Positions 47,590-55,338 of a stretch of 64,000 nucleotides of DNA are shown here, piece by piece. Location: assembly GCA_029577135.1 (NCBI GenBank), contig JARQPW010000005.1, positions 28,388 to 92,387 of the forward strand, in the 5' to 3' direction. Position numbers and translations under genes: made by a program. Origin of the DNA: Acidimicrobiales bacterium. GTDB taxonomy: Bacteria > Actinomycetota > Acidimicrobiia > Acidimicrobiales > MedAcidi-G1. The notes under the pieces are model-generated. The model was not told the DNA's origin. It saw only the letters and a list, made by a program, of their open reading frames with translations, and made no database searches. Within the stretch, counting starts at the first letter, position 1. Each line of letters starts with the position of its first letter.

Positions 47590-49030
47590 GGATCGGGGCG
47601 CGGTGGTCGGACCAGCGGGCCTCGGCCTCGAGCTGTGATCCGACGGCGATGAGCAGGTCCTCTCGGCCGTAGGCGGCCGCCAACTGCACGCCGACCGGAA
47701 GGCCGTCGGAGCTTCCCAGCGGCAGCGAGATGGCCGGCTGGCCAGTGGTGTTGAACGGTGACGTGAAGGTGGCGTAGGGCATCGACCGCTTCGAGCCGCG
47801 GACCGGATCGTCGTCTGTCGGGGTGAGTTCGCCGATCGGCGGCGGTGGCAGGGCGGTCGTCGGGGTGACCAGGAGGTCGAATCCCGACTCCCACCATTCG
47901 GCCATGGAGCGCCGGAAGGTGCTCATGGCCCCCTGCGCCCGCGCATAGTCGACCGCGGAGATGCCCCGGCCGCGTTCGGCCAGGAACCAGGTGCCGGGTT
48001 CGACGTCCGCCTCGGTGACCTCGCGGCCCAACTGGCCACCGAGGTGTTCGAGGCTCAGCACGGCCCCGACTCCCCAGTTGACGCCGAAGGCCCAGCCCAA
48101 CTCGTCGATCTGCTCGAGTGCCGGCGGATGGGCGTCTTCGACGTGGTGCCCGAGGTCCTCGAGCATCGAGGCGGTGCGTCGGGTCGCATCTGCGCAGTCG
48201 GGGTGGACCTCGGTGCGGGGGCTGTGGTCCATGAAGCCGATGCGGAGGCTGCCGGGATCGCGGCCCGCCTGGTCGGCCCACGGGCGGCCGTGGTCGGGTG
48301 CGACGACGCCGTCGCCGAGGAACGGGATGGCGGTGGCGTCGAGGATCGCGGCGGAGTCCCGCATGGTGTGGCACACCACGTGCTGGACGGAGAGGCCCCA
48401 CTCCTCTTTCACGGGTCCCATCGACACGCGGCCCCGGGAGGGCTTGAGGCCGACGAGCCCGCACATGGCGGCCGGGATGCGGATGGAGCCGCCACCGTCA
48501 CTGGCGTTGGCGGCGGGGAGCATGCCCGAGGCCACCGCAGCGGCCGCCCCACCCGAGGAGCCTCCGGTGCCGTGCCCGGTGTTCCACGGATTCCTGCAGG
48601 GGCCGTAGGCGAGCGACTCGGTGGTGGCCACGAGGCCCAGTTCCGGCGTGTTGGTCCGACCCACGATGACGAAGCCCGCCTCCTTGTAGCGGGTGACCAT
48701 GTTGCTGTCGATGGTCGAGCGGTGGTCGGCGTCCTTGAGGGCCTGGATGCCGGCGTGGTGGGGCCGGCCGACCTCCTCGGCCCAGAGGTCCTTCAGCAGC
48801 ATCGGCACGCCGCGGAACGGCCCGTCGGGGAGGTCCGGGGAGGCCGCCAACTCGAGGGCGTCCTCGAACTGCTCGTGGATGACGGCATTGAGGTCGCCAT
48901 CCAGTCGTTCGATCCGGTCGATGGTCGCCTGCACGGCCTCGACCGGTGAGAGGTCACCACGCCTGATCCGGTCGGTCAGGCCGACAGCGTCCTCGCGGGC
49001 GAGTTCGTCGTTCGTGGGGGAGTTGCTCAT
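47582..49030 (-). CDS. Amidase (amidase signature family)
   Basis: A 482-residue amidase-signature enzyme hydrolysing a C-N amide bond. The catalytic lysine is in MLLKDLWAEE near residue 78. The glycine/serine signature GGSSGGAAAAVASGM lies near residue 155, and the nucleophile region GGSIRIPAAMCG follows. TACCGT on the minus strand ends 8 nt before ATG 49030. It sits beside the heterocycle cluster but is transcribed in the opposite direction, so membership is uncertain. Confidence 0.93.
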   Translation of the reverse strand: MSNSPTNDELAREDAVGLTDRIRRGDLSPVEAVQATIDRIERLDGDLNAVIHEQFEDALELAASPDLPDGPFRGVPMLLKDLWAEEVGRPHHAGIQALKDADHRSTIDSNMVTRYKEAGFVIVGRTNTPELGLVATTESLAYGPCRNPWNTGHGTGGSSGGAAAAVASGMLPAANASDGGGSIRIPAAMCGLVGLKPSRGRVSMGPVKEEWGLSVQHVVCHTMRDSAAILDATAIPFLGDGVVAPDHGRPWADQAGRDPGSLRIGFMDHSPRTEVHPDCADATRRTASMLEDLGHHVEDAHPPALEQIDELGWAFGVNWGVGAVLSLEHLGGQLGREVTEADVEPGTWFLAERGRGISAVDYARAQGAMSTFRRSMAEWWESGFDLLVTPTTALPPPPIGELTPTDDDPVRGSKRSMPYATFTSPFNTTGQPAISLPLGSSDGLPVGVQLAAAYGREDLLIAVGSQLEAEARWSDHRAPIHA

Positions 49031-49038
49031 GCGAACGG

Positions 49039-49044
49039 ACGGTA
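49039..49044 (-). promoter_or_regulatory. -10 element TACCGT for leaderless amidase gene
   Basis: Minus-strand TACCGT ends 8 nt before ATG 49030. Confidence 0.5.
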
Positions 49045-49056
49045 ATCGGCTGGCTC

Positions 49057-49416
49057 CTACGAGTCCGCTTCGGCGCGCTCCAGGTAGTTGTAGATGGTGA
49101 AGCGGCTGACCCCGAGTGCCTCAGCGACGTCCTCCACGGACTTGCGCAGCGTGAACGCCCCCCAGCTGCCGAGGAGGGCGACGGCAGCCTGCTTCTGGTT
49201 GCGGTCCATGTCGACACAGGCCGCGCCGATCTCCTGTGCCGCCGCCCCGAGGAGCCGGTCGAGGGCGTGGTGCAGGTCGGGGCGGCGCAGGCCGCCGACG
49301 AGCTCGCCCTCCCAAAGCAGCGGGATGTCGGCCTCGGTCAGTTCGTCGGGGCCCAGCAGGGTGGCGCCGAGCGAGTCGGACACGGGACCGAGGGCGTGGA
49401 TGAGGGGATGCGCCAC
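49057..49416 (-). CDS. Small helix-turn-helix regulator (YheO/DauR-like C-terminal HTH)
   Basis: A 119-residue DNA-binding protein. The C-terminal helix-turn-helix (LRKSVEDVAEALGVSRFTIYNYLE, residues 89-112) resembles the HTH_22 domain of DauR/YheO regulators. The N-terminal part (ALGPVSDSLGATLLGPDELTEADIP) looks like a remnant of a sensor domain but is too short for a full PAS_6 module. GTG 49416 is chosen for the TACGCT hexamer 7 nt upstream. Divergent from the molybdenum hydroxylase operon, so it is the best candidate regulator of that cluster. Confidence 0.8.
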   Translation of the reverse strand: MAHPLIHALGPVSDSLGATLLGPDELTEADIPLLWEGELVGGLRRPDLHHALDRLLGAAAQEIGAACVDMDRNQKQAAVALLGSWGAFTLRKSVEDVAEALGVSRFTIYNYLERAEADS

Positions 49417-49423
49417 GCCGGAC

Positions 49424-49429
49424 AGCGTA
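49424..49429 (-). promoter_or_regulatory. -10 element TACGCT for leaderless HTH regulator gene
   Basis: Minus-strand TACGCT ends 7 nt before GTG 49416. The adjoining AT-rich stretch 49443-49465 (with ACAAATTGTTGAAAAG) is the probable control region of the rightward cluster. Confidence 0.5.
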
Positions 49430-49472
49430 GACCTCGGCGCACACGTTGACAAATTGTTGAAAAGACGGCAGC

Positions 49473-50333
49473 ATGGAGGCCATGTCGGTGACCATCGCGC
49501 GCACCCTCGACGACGCCTGTGTGGCACTCGCCGAGCACCCGGACGCCCTGTTGCTGGCGGGCGGCACCGATCTCATGGTCGGCGTCAACCGTGGACAGGT
49601 CGGATTCGACCACGTCGTGGTCATCGACCGGGTCGACGAACTGCGCGGTTGGCGGCGGGAGGGCGACGAACTCGTGCTCGGGGCCGGACTGACCTATGCG
49701 GAGATGGGGCGCGGGGAACTTCCGGTCCTCCTGCCCGCACTCGCCCAGGCCGCTCGAACCGTCGGCTCCCCGCAGATCCGCAACGCCGGCACCCTCGGCG
49801 GCAACCTCGCCACGTCCTCTCCGGCCGGCGACACCCTGCCGGTGCTCGTCGCCCTCGACGCCACCGTCGTCCTCCGGTCGTCGCACGGAACCCGCAAACT
49901 GGCCCTGGACCGCTTCGTCACGGGCGTCAAGCAGAACGCCCTCGAACCCGAGGAGTTGATCGAGGCGGTGCGGGTCCCCGTGCTCGACGGGCCCCAGGAG
50001 TTCCTCAAGGTCGGCACCCGCAACGCGATGGTCATCTCGGTGGCGTCCCTGGCCCTCGTTGTCGACCGTGCCGGTCGAAGCGTGCGGGTCGGGCTGGGCT
50101 CGGTCGCTCCGGTGCCGGTGCGTGCCGTCGAGGCCGAGGCCTTCGTGGATGGCGCCATCGACTGGGACACCGGTTCCGCGCCCGAAGCCGCCGTCGACCG
50201 ATTCGCAGGCCTGGTCGCCGAGGCCGCCCGTCCGATCGACGACCAGCGCGGGACCGCCACCTACCGGAGCCACGCGATCGGCGTCCTCGCCCGGCGTGCG
50301 CTGCGGCGGGCCTTTCCGGGGGGTGCCCCGTGA
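49473..50333 (+). CDS. Xanthine-dehydrogenase-type FAD-binding subunit
   Basis: A 286-residue FAD subunit of a molybdenum hydroxylase. The FAD-binding motifs are LLAGGTDLMVGVN near residue 29 and RNAGTLGGNLATSSPAGDTLP near residue 104. It carries electrons from the iron-sulfur subunit to NAD or another acceptor. Start is ATG 49473 or 49482 (MSVTIAR); GGAGG lies between them. It overlaps the next gene by GTGA and opens a translationally coupled run of seven genes. Confidence 0.92.
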   Translation: MEAMSVTIARTLDDACVALAEHPDALLLAGGTDLMVGVNRGQVGFDHVVVIDRVDELRGWRREGDELVLGAGLTYAEMGRGELPVLLPALAQAARTVGSPQIRNAGTLGGNLATSSPAGDTLPVLVALDATVVLRSSHGTRKLALDRFVTGVKQNALEPEELIEAVRVPVLDGPQEFLKVGTRNAMVISVASLALVVDRAGRSVRVGLGSVAPVPVRAVEAEAFVDGAIDWDTGSAPEAAVDRFAGLVAEAARPIDDQRGTATYRSHAIGVLARRALRRAFPGGAP

Positions 50334-50827
50334 GTGCCGGCCCCTACGTCCTGCGGGTCAACGGCAACGACCACGAGGTCCCCGACGCCCACCTCGGCGA
50401 GAGCCTCCTCTGGGTCCTGCGCGAGCGCCTGGGCCTGCCGGGTTCGAAGAACGCCTGCGAGGAGGGCGAGTGCGGTTCGTGCTCGGTCCAGGTCGACGGC
50501 GAACTGGTCTGCTCCTGCCTCGTGCTCGCCGCGGCAGGAGTCGGACGCGAGGTGACCACGATCGAGGGCCTCGCCCCCGATGGCGAGTTGGCGGACGTGC
50601 AGCGGGCCTTCGTCGAGGCCGGTGCCGTGCAGTGCGGCTTCTGCACCCCGGGGCTGATCATGGCCGTCGACACGCTGCTCGACGACCTGCCGGACGACGG
50701 CAGCGACCCCGACGACCTCATCGTCCGCGAGGCGATCAGCGGCAACCTCTGCCGCTGCACCGGATACGGCCGCATCCTCGAGGCCGTGTCGATCGCTGCC
50801 GACCTTCGCCGGGAGAACCGCACATGA
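50330..50827 (+). CDS. Molybdenum hydroxylase small 2Fe-2S subunit
   Basis: A 165-residue protein with two [2Fe-2S] clusters. The plant-type ferredoxin site is NACEEGECGSCSVQVDGE with LVCSC near residues 39-66. The second cluster uses GFCTPG and CRCTGYGRI in the C-terminal half. It transfers electrons from the molybdenum cofactor to the FAD subunit. GTGA overlap with the FAD subunit and ATGA overlap with the large subunit. Confidence 0.95.
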   Translation: MSAGPYVLRVNGNDHEVPDAHLGESLLWVLRERLGLPGSKNACEEGECGSCSVQVDGELVCSCLVLAAAGVGREVTTIEGLAPDGELADVQRAFVEAGAVQCGFCTPGLIMAVDTLLDDLPDDGSDPDDLIVREAISGNLCRCTGYGRILEAVSIAADLRRENRT

Positions 50828-53103
50828 CCGACGTGCGCACCGAAGAGCCCCGGACGGTCCAAGGCGCTCCCCGCATCGGCGAGAGCGCGCCGAGGCCCGA
50901 CGGGATCCCCAAGGTGAACGGCTCGTTCGCCTTCTCCAGCGACCTCTGGCACGACCGCATGCTCTGGGGCGGAACCCTCCGCTCGCCCCACCCGTCGGCC
51001 CGCATCCGGTCGATCGACATCGGACCGGCGGTCGCCGTCACCGGCATCCACGCCGTGCTCACCTCCGCCGACGTACCCGGCAGCCCCACCTACGGACTCG
51101 AGCACGCTGACCAGCCGGTGCTGGCATCCGATGTCGTGCGGTACGAGGGCGAGCCGGTCGCCATCGTCGCCGCCGACCATCCGGATGCCGTCCGGCTCGC
51201 CCTCGACGCCATCGTCGTCGACTACGAGGTGACGATGCCTCTCGTCGACCCGGGCGTGGCCGAGTCGTCCGATCCGATCCACCCGGACGGCAACCTCATC
51301 CGTCGCATCCACCTGCGCCATGGTGACCAGGAGGTCGTCGGCGACGTCGTCGTCGAGGGCACCTACGAGGTGGGCATGCAGGACCAGGCGTTCCTCGGCC
51401 CGGAATCCGGTCTGGCCGTCCCCGCCGAGGACGGTGGCGTCGAACTCTTCATCGCCACCCAGTGGCTCCACGCCGACCGCGACCAGGTGGCCGCCTGCCT
51501 CGGCCTCGAACCCGGACTCGTGCGCCTGACGCTGGCCGGCGTCGGTGGGGCGTTTGGTGCCCGCGAGGACCTGAGCCTCCACGCTCACCTCTGTCTGCTG
51601 GCCCTCCACACCCGCCGTCCCGTGAAGATGGTCTATTCCCGGGAGGAGTCGTTCCACGGGCACGTGCACCGGCATCCGGCGCGCATGTGGTACCGCCACC
51701 ACGCCGACCGTGCGGGCAACCTGGTGCGTGTCGAGGCCCGCCTGTTGCTCGACGGCGGTGCCTATGCATCGTCGAGCGGTGCCGTGATCGCCAACGCCAC
51801 CTGCTTCGCCGCCGGCCCATACCGGGTCCCGAGCGCCGACATCGAGGGCGTGGTCGTCCGCACCAACAACCCGCCCTGTGGCGCCATGCGCGGCTTCGGT
51901 GCCGTGCAGGTCTGCATCGGCCATGAGGCACAGATGGACCGCCTGGCTGCCGCCCTCGGCATGGACCCCGTCGAGTTGCGCCTCCGCAACGTGCTCGCCC
52001 CGGGAGACCGCCTGTCCACCGGCCAGGTCATCACCGGCACGGCGCCGGTCGCCGAGGTGCTGCGCAGTTGCGCCGACCATCCGTCCGCCGCCTCGCTTCC
52101 CGGGGACCCGATGTCCCTACCGGGGGGCGCTGGCCGTACCGCCGACCCCGCACACGTCCGTCGCGGCGAGGCGATCGCCCTGGGCTTCAAGAACCTCATG
52201 TTCTCCGAGGGTTTCGACGACTCCAGTTCGGCCATCTGCCGCCTGGAGGGAGGCGTCGCGACCGTCACCTGTGCCTGCGCCGAGGTCGGACAGGGCTTCG
52301 TCACCCTCGCCCAGCAGATCACCCGCGAGGTCCTCGGCGTCGACGAGGTCGTGCTGGCCCCGGCAGCCACCGCCACGATGGGCTCTGCCGGGTCCACCTC
52401 GGCCAGCCGACAGTCCTGGATGTCGGGCGGCGCCGTGCAGGCCGCCTGCGAGGAGGTCCGCGTCCGGCTCCTGGCCCGCGTCGCCGACGACCGCGGCGTC
52501 GACCCCGACGAGCTCGTCCTGGTCGAAGGCCGGGTCGTGTCGCTGTCGGGCGACTTCGAGGCCGACCTGGCGTCGGTCACCGCCGAGGCGATCGAGGCGG
52601 AGGTCGAGTTCCGCCACGCCCCGACCTCGCCCCTCGACGAGAACGGCCAGGGCGACGCCCACGTGTCGTTCGCCTTCTCCGCCCACCGGGCGATCGTCGA
52701 CGTCGACCGCGACCTCGGCCTCGTCAAGGTGGTCGAACTCACCACGTCCCAGGACGTGGGCCGGTTGCTCAACCCTCTCCAGGCCATCGGCCAGATCGAG
52801 GGCGGTGCCGCCCAGGGCGTGGGCCTCGCCGTCATGGAAGAGGTGCTGGTGCTCGACGGTCGGATCCGCAACGCCTCGTTCACCGACTACCTCGTGCCGA
52901 CGGCGCTCGACATGCCACCCGTCGAGATCGCCGCCCTCATCGAGCAGCCGGAGCCCGGAGCCCCGTTCGGCGCCAAGGGCATCGGCGAGCCACCCTGCAT
53001 CTCTTCGACGGCTGCTGTGGTCGCCGCCATTCGTGCGGCCACCGACCTTGACCTCACCCACGTGCCGGTCCGACCGACCGACATCGCACTCGCCGGGGCG
53101 TGA
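50824..53103 (+). CDS. Molybdenum hydroxylase large (molybdopterin-binding) subunit
   Basis: A 759-residue catalytic subunit of the xanthine dehydrogenase family. Cofactor-binding segments are GVGGAFGAREDLS near residue 240, CGAMRGFGAVQ near residue 357 and AEVGQGFVTL near residue 488. The active-site glutamate is in GAKGIGEPP near residue 720. No N-terminal iron-sulfur domain, so it works as a trimer-type enzyme with the two preceding subunits. The specific heterocycle cannot be read from sequence. Confidence 0.94.
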   Translation: MTDVRTEEPRTVQGAPRIGESAPRPDGIPKVNGSFAFSSDLWHDRMLWGGTLRSPHPSARIRSIDIGPAVAVTGIHAVLTSADVPGSPTYGLEHADQPVLASDVVRYEGEPVAIVAADHPDAVRLALDAIVVDYEVTMPLVDPGVAESSDPIHPDGNLIRRIHLRHGDQEVVGDVVVEGTYEVGMQDQAFLGPESGLAVPAEDGGVELFIATQWLHADRDQVAACLGLEPGLVRLTLAGVGGAFGAREDLSLHAHLCLLALHTRRPVKMVYSREESFHGHVHRHPARMWYRHHADRAGNLVRVEARLLLDGGAYASSSGAVIANATCFAAGPYRVPSADIEGVVVRTNNPPCGAMRGFGAVQVCIGHEAQMDRLAAALGMDPVELRLRNVLAPGDRLSTGQVITGTAPVAEVLRSCADHPSAASLPGDPMSLPGGAGRTADPAHVRRGEAIALGFKNLMFSEGFDDSSSAICRLEGGVATVTCACAEVGQGFVTLAQQITREVLGVDEVVLAPAATATMGSAGSTSASRQSWMSGGAVQAACEEVRVRLLARVADDRGVDPDELVLVEGRVVSLSGDFEADLASVTAEAIEAEVEFRHAPTSPLDENGQGDAHVSFAFSAHRAIVDVDRDLGLVKVVELTTSQDVGRLLNPLQAIGQIEGGAAQGVGLAVMEEVLVLDGRIRNASFTDYLVPTALDMPPVEIAALIEQPEPGAPFGAKGIGEPPCISSTAAVVAAIRAATDLDLTHVPVRPTDIALAGA

Positions 53104-53104
53104 G

Positions 53105-54364
53105 ATGACCCACGAGGACCTCCGCATCGACGGCGACCGCCTCCTCCGGCGGATCGGGGACCTGGCGGCGATCGGCCCCATCGACGGCGGCGGGTCGTGC
53201 CGCCTGGCGCTCACCGACGAGGACCGCGACGGCCGCGACCTGGTCGTCACGTGGATGCACGACCTCGGCCTCGACGTCGCCGTCGACGGCATCGGCAACG
53301 TGTTCGCCGTGCGGCCCGGCCGCACCGACGCCCCACCGGTGATGACCGGCAGCCACATCGACACGGTGCGCACGGGCGGTCGCTACGACGGCAACCTCGG
53401 CGTCCTCGCAGGCCTCGAGGTGCTTGAGACCCTGACCGAGCGCGGCATCGAGACCGAGCACCCGTTCGCCGTCGCCTTCTTCACCGACGAGGAGGGCGCC
53501 CGCTTCCCGCCGGACATGCTCGGCAGCCTCGTCTACGTGGGCGGCATGGGCCTCGAGGAGGCGCTCGACATCACCGGGATCGACGGCGCCGTCGTGGGCG
53601 ACGAACTCGACCGCATCGGCTACCGGGGCCCATACCCGTGCCCCGGTCCTGCCCCCCACGCGTTCGTCGAACTCCACATCGAACAGGGACCGGTCCTCGA
53701 GGCTGAGGGCGTCATTATCGGTGCCGTCACCAGTGTGCAGGGCATCTCCTGGACGGAGTACACGGTGACCGGCCAGGCCAACCACGCCGGCACCACGCCG
53801 ATGCACCACCGGCACGACGCCGGCTTCGCCGCAGCGAGCATCGCGACCCACGTGCGGGGACTTGCCACCCGGATGGGCGATGGGCAGGTCGCCACGGTCG
53901 GGCGCCTCGAACTGCACCCGGACCTCGTCAACGTGGTCGCCGGGTCCGCCGTGCTCACCGTCGACCTCCGCAACACCGACGAGTCACTCCTCCAGAGGGT
54001 CGAGGCCGACCTCGCCGGCTTCGTCGACGACCTTGCCGCAGCCGAGGGCGTCGAGATCACCGGCCGATCGCTGGCCCGCTTCGAGCCGGTCGTCTTCGAC
54101 GAACGGGTCGTCGACACCGTGGCGGCCGCCGCCGAACGCCTCGGCCACACGGTCAACCGGATGCCTTCGGGCGCCGGCCACGATGCCCAGATGCTCGCCC
54201 GGGTCTGTCCGACCGGCATGGTGTTCGTGCCCAGCCGGGACGGCATCAGCCACAACCCCGCTGAGCACACCGACGCCGACGACCTCGTCGCCGGCGCTGA
54301 CGTGCTGCTCCAGGTCATGCTCGCCATCGACCGTGCCACCCTTGACGGGGGAGCGCCCTCGTGA
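53105..54364 (+). CDS. M20 family Zn-dependent amidohydrolase (N-carbamoyl-amino-acid hydrolase/allantoate amidohydrolase type)
   Basis: A 419-residue M20-family hydrolase of the HyuC/AmaB/AllC group. Metal ligands lie in GSHIDTVRTGGRYDGNLGV near residue 78 and FFTDEEGARF near residue 124; ELHIEQGPVLE near residue 193 is the group's characteristic motif, and SHNPAEHT gives the last histidine. The family removes carbamoyl or ureido groups from ring-opened hydantoins or purine products. It begins 1 nt after the hydroxylase large-subunit stop and overlaps the nitrilase gene by GTGA. Confidence 0.92.
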   Translation: MTHEDLRIDGDRLLRRIGDLAAIGPIDGGGSCRLALTDEDRDGRDLVVTWMHDLGLDVAVDGIGNVFAVRPGRTDAPPVMTGSHIDTVRTGGRYDGNLGVLAGLEVLETLTERGIETEHPFAVAFFTDEEGARFPPDMLGSLVYVGGMGLEEALDITGIDGAVVGDELDRIGYRGPYPCPGPAPHAFVELHIEQGPVLEAEGVIIGAVTSVQGISWTEYTVTGQANHAGTTPMHHRHDAGFAAASIATHVRGLATRMGDGQVATVGRLELHPDLVNVVAGSAVLTVDLRNTDESLLQRVEADLAGFVDDLAAAEGVEITGRSLARFEPVVFDERVVDTVAAAAERLGHTVNRMPSGAGHDAQMLARVCPTGMVFVPSRDGISHNPAEHTDADDLVAGADVLLQVMLAIDRATLDGGAPS

Positions 54365-55338
54365 GCCGCATCGTCACCGTCGGCGCCGCCCAGACCGGCC
54401 CCATCCAGCGTGACGACACCCGGGCCGAGGTCGTCGAACGGCTTGTGGCGCTGCTGCGCCAGGGAGCCGACGCCGGCTGCGACCTCATCGTGTTCCCCGA
54501 ACTGGTCCTCACCACCTTCTTCCCCCGCTGGTGGGTCGACGACCGGGCCGAGTTCGACCACTTCTTCGAGACCGAGATGCCCGGCCCAGACACCCGGCCC
54601 CTGTTCGACGAGGCCGCCCGCCTCGGCGTCGGCTTCCACCTCGGCTACGCCGAACTCACGCCGGAGGGACAGCACTTCAACACGGCCATCGTGGTCGACC
54701 GGCAGGGCACCGTCATCGGGAAGTACCGCAAGGTGCACCTGCCCGGCCACCACGACCACCAGCCTTGGCGGGAGTTCCAGCATCTCGAGCGCTACTACTT
54801 CGACCCGGGAGCCGGCTTCGGCGTGTTCGCCGGCTTCGGCGGCGTGCTCGGCATGGCGATCTGCAACGACCGCCGCTGGTCCGAGACCTACCGGGTGCTC
54901 GGCCTGCAAGGTTGCGAACTGGCGATGATCGGCTACAACACGCCGATCCACTACGCCCCCGACCCGAGCCAGGACGTGCTCCAGGGGTTCCACAACCGCC
55001 TCTGCCTGCAGTCGGGCGCCTACCAGAACGGCATGTGGGTGGTCGGCGTGGCCAAGGCCGGCGAGGAGGAGGGCTACGACCTCCTCGGCGAGAGCGCCAT
55101 CATCGCTCCGAGCGGCGAGGTCCGGGCCGCCTGCTCGACGGTCGGCGACGAGTTGGCCGTCGCCGAATGCGACCTCGGCCAGTGCGCCAACTACAAGGAC
55201 ACGCTCTTCGACTTCGGCTACTACCGGCGGCCCGAGGCCTACGGCACCATTACCGCCCAGCAGGGCGTCGTCGTGCCGCCAGACGTGGCGGCCGCACTCG
55301 AGAACTCGGACGACGACGACACGGGAGGCACGGCATGA
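54361..55338 (+). CDS. Nitrilase superfamily hydrolase, N-carbamoyl-D-amino acid hydrolase-like
   Basis: A 325-residue carbon-nitrogen hydrolase. The catalytic triad is Glu47 (IVFPELVLT), a lysine near residue 124 (GKYRKVHLPG) and Cys168 (AICNDRRWSE). The CNDRRW sequence and triad spacing match D-carbamoylases closely. It therefore probably hydrolyses an N-carbamoyl amino or related acid to amine, CO2 and ammonia. Having both an M20 and a nitrilase carbamoylase in one operon suggests two ureido intermediates or stereoisomers (inference). Confidence 0.9.
   Translation: MSRIVTVGAAQTGPIQRDDTRAEVVERLVALLRQGADAGCDLIVFPELVLTTFFPRWWVDDRAEFDHFFETEMPGPDTRPLFDEAARLGVGFHLGYAELTPEGQHFNTAIVVDRQGTVIGKYRKVHLPGHHDHQPWREFQHLERYYFDPGAGFGVFAGFGGVLGMAICNDRRWSETYRVLGLQGCELAMIGYNTPIHYAPDPSQDVLQGFHNRLCLQSGAYQNGMWVVGVAKAGEEEGYDLLGESAIIAPSGEVRAACSTVGDELAVAECDLGQCANYKDTLFDFGYYRRPEAYGTITAQQGVVVPPDVAAALENSDDDDTGGTA

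Noticed and set aside
49446..49451. TTGACA as a classical -35 box for the hydroxylase operon
   Set aside because: The position 17 nt downstream (CATGGA) is not a convincing -10, and most promoters here use only a -10-like TANNNT near the start. Kept only as part of an AT-rich control region.
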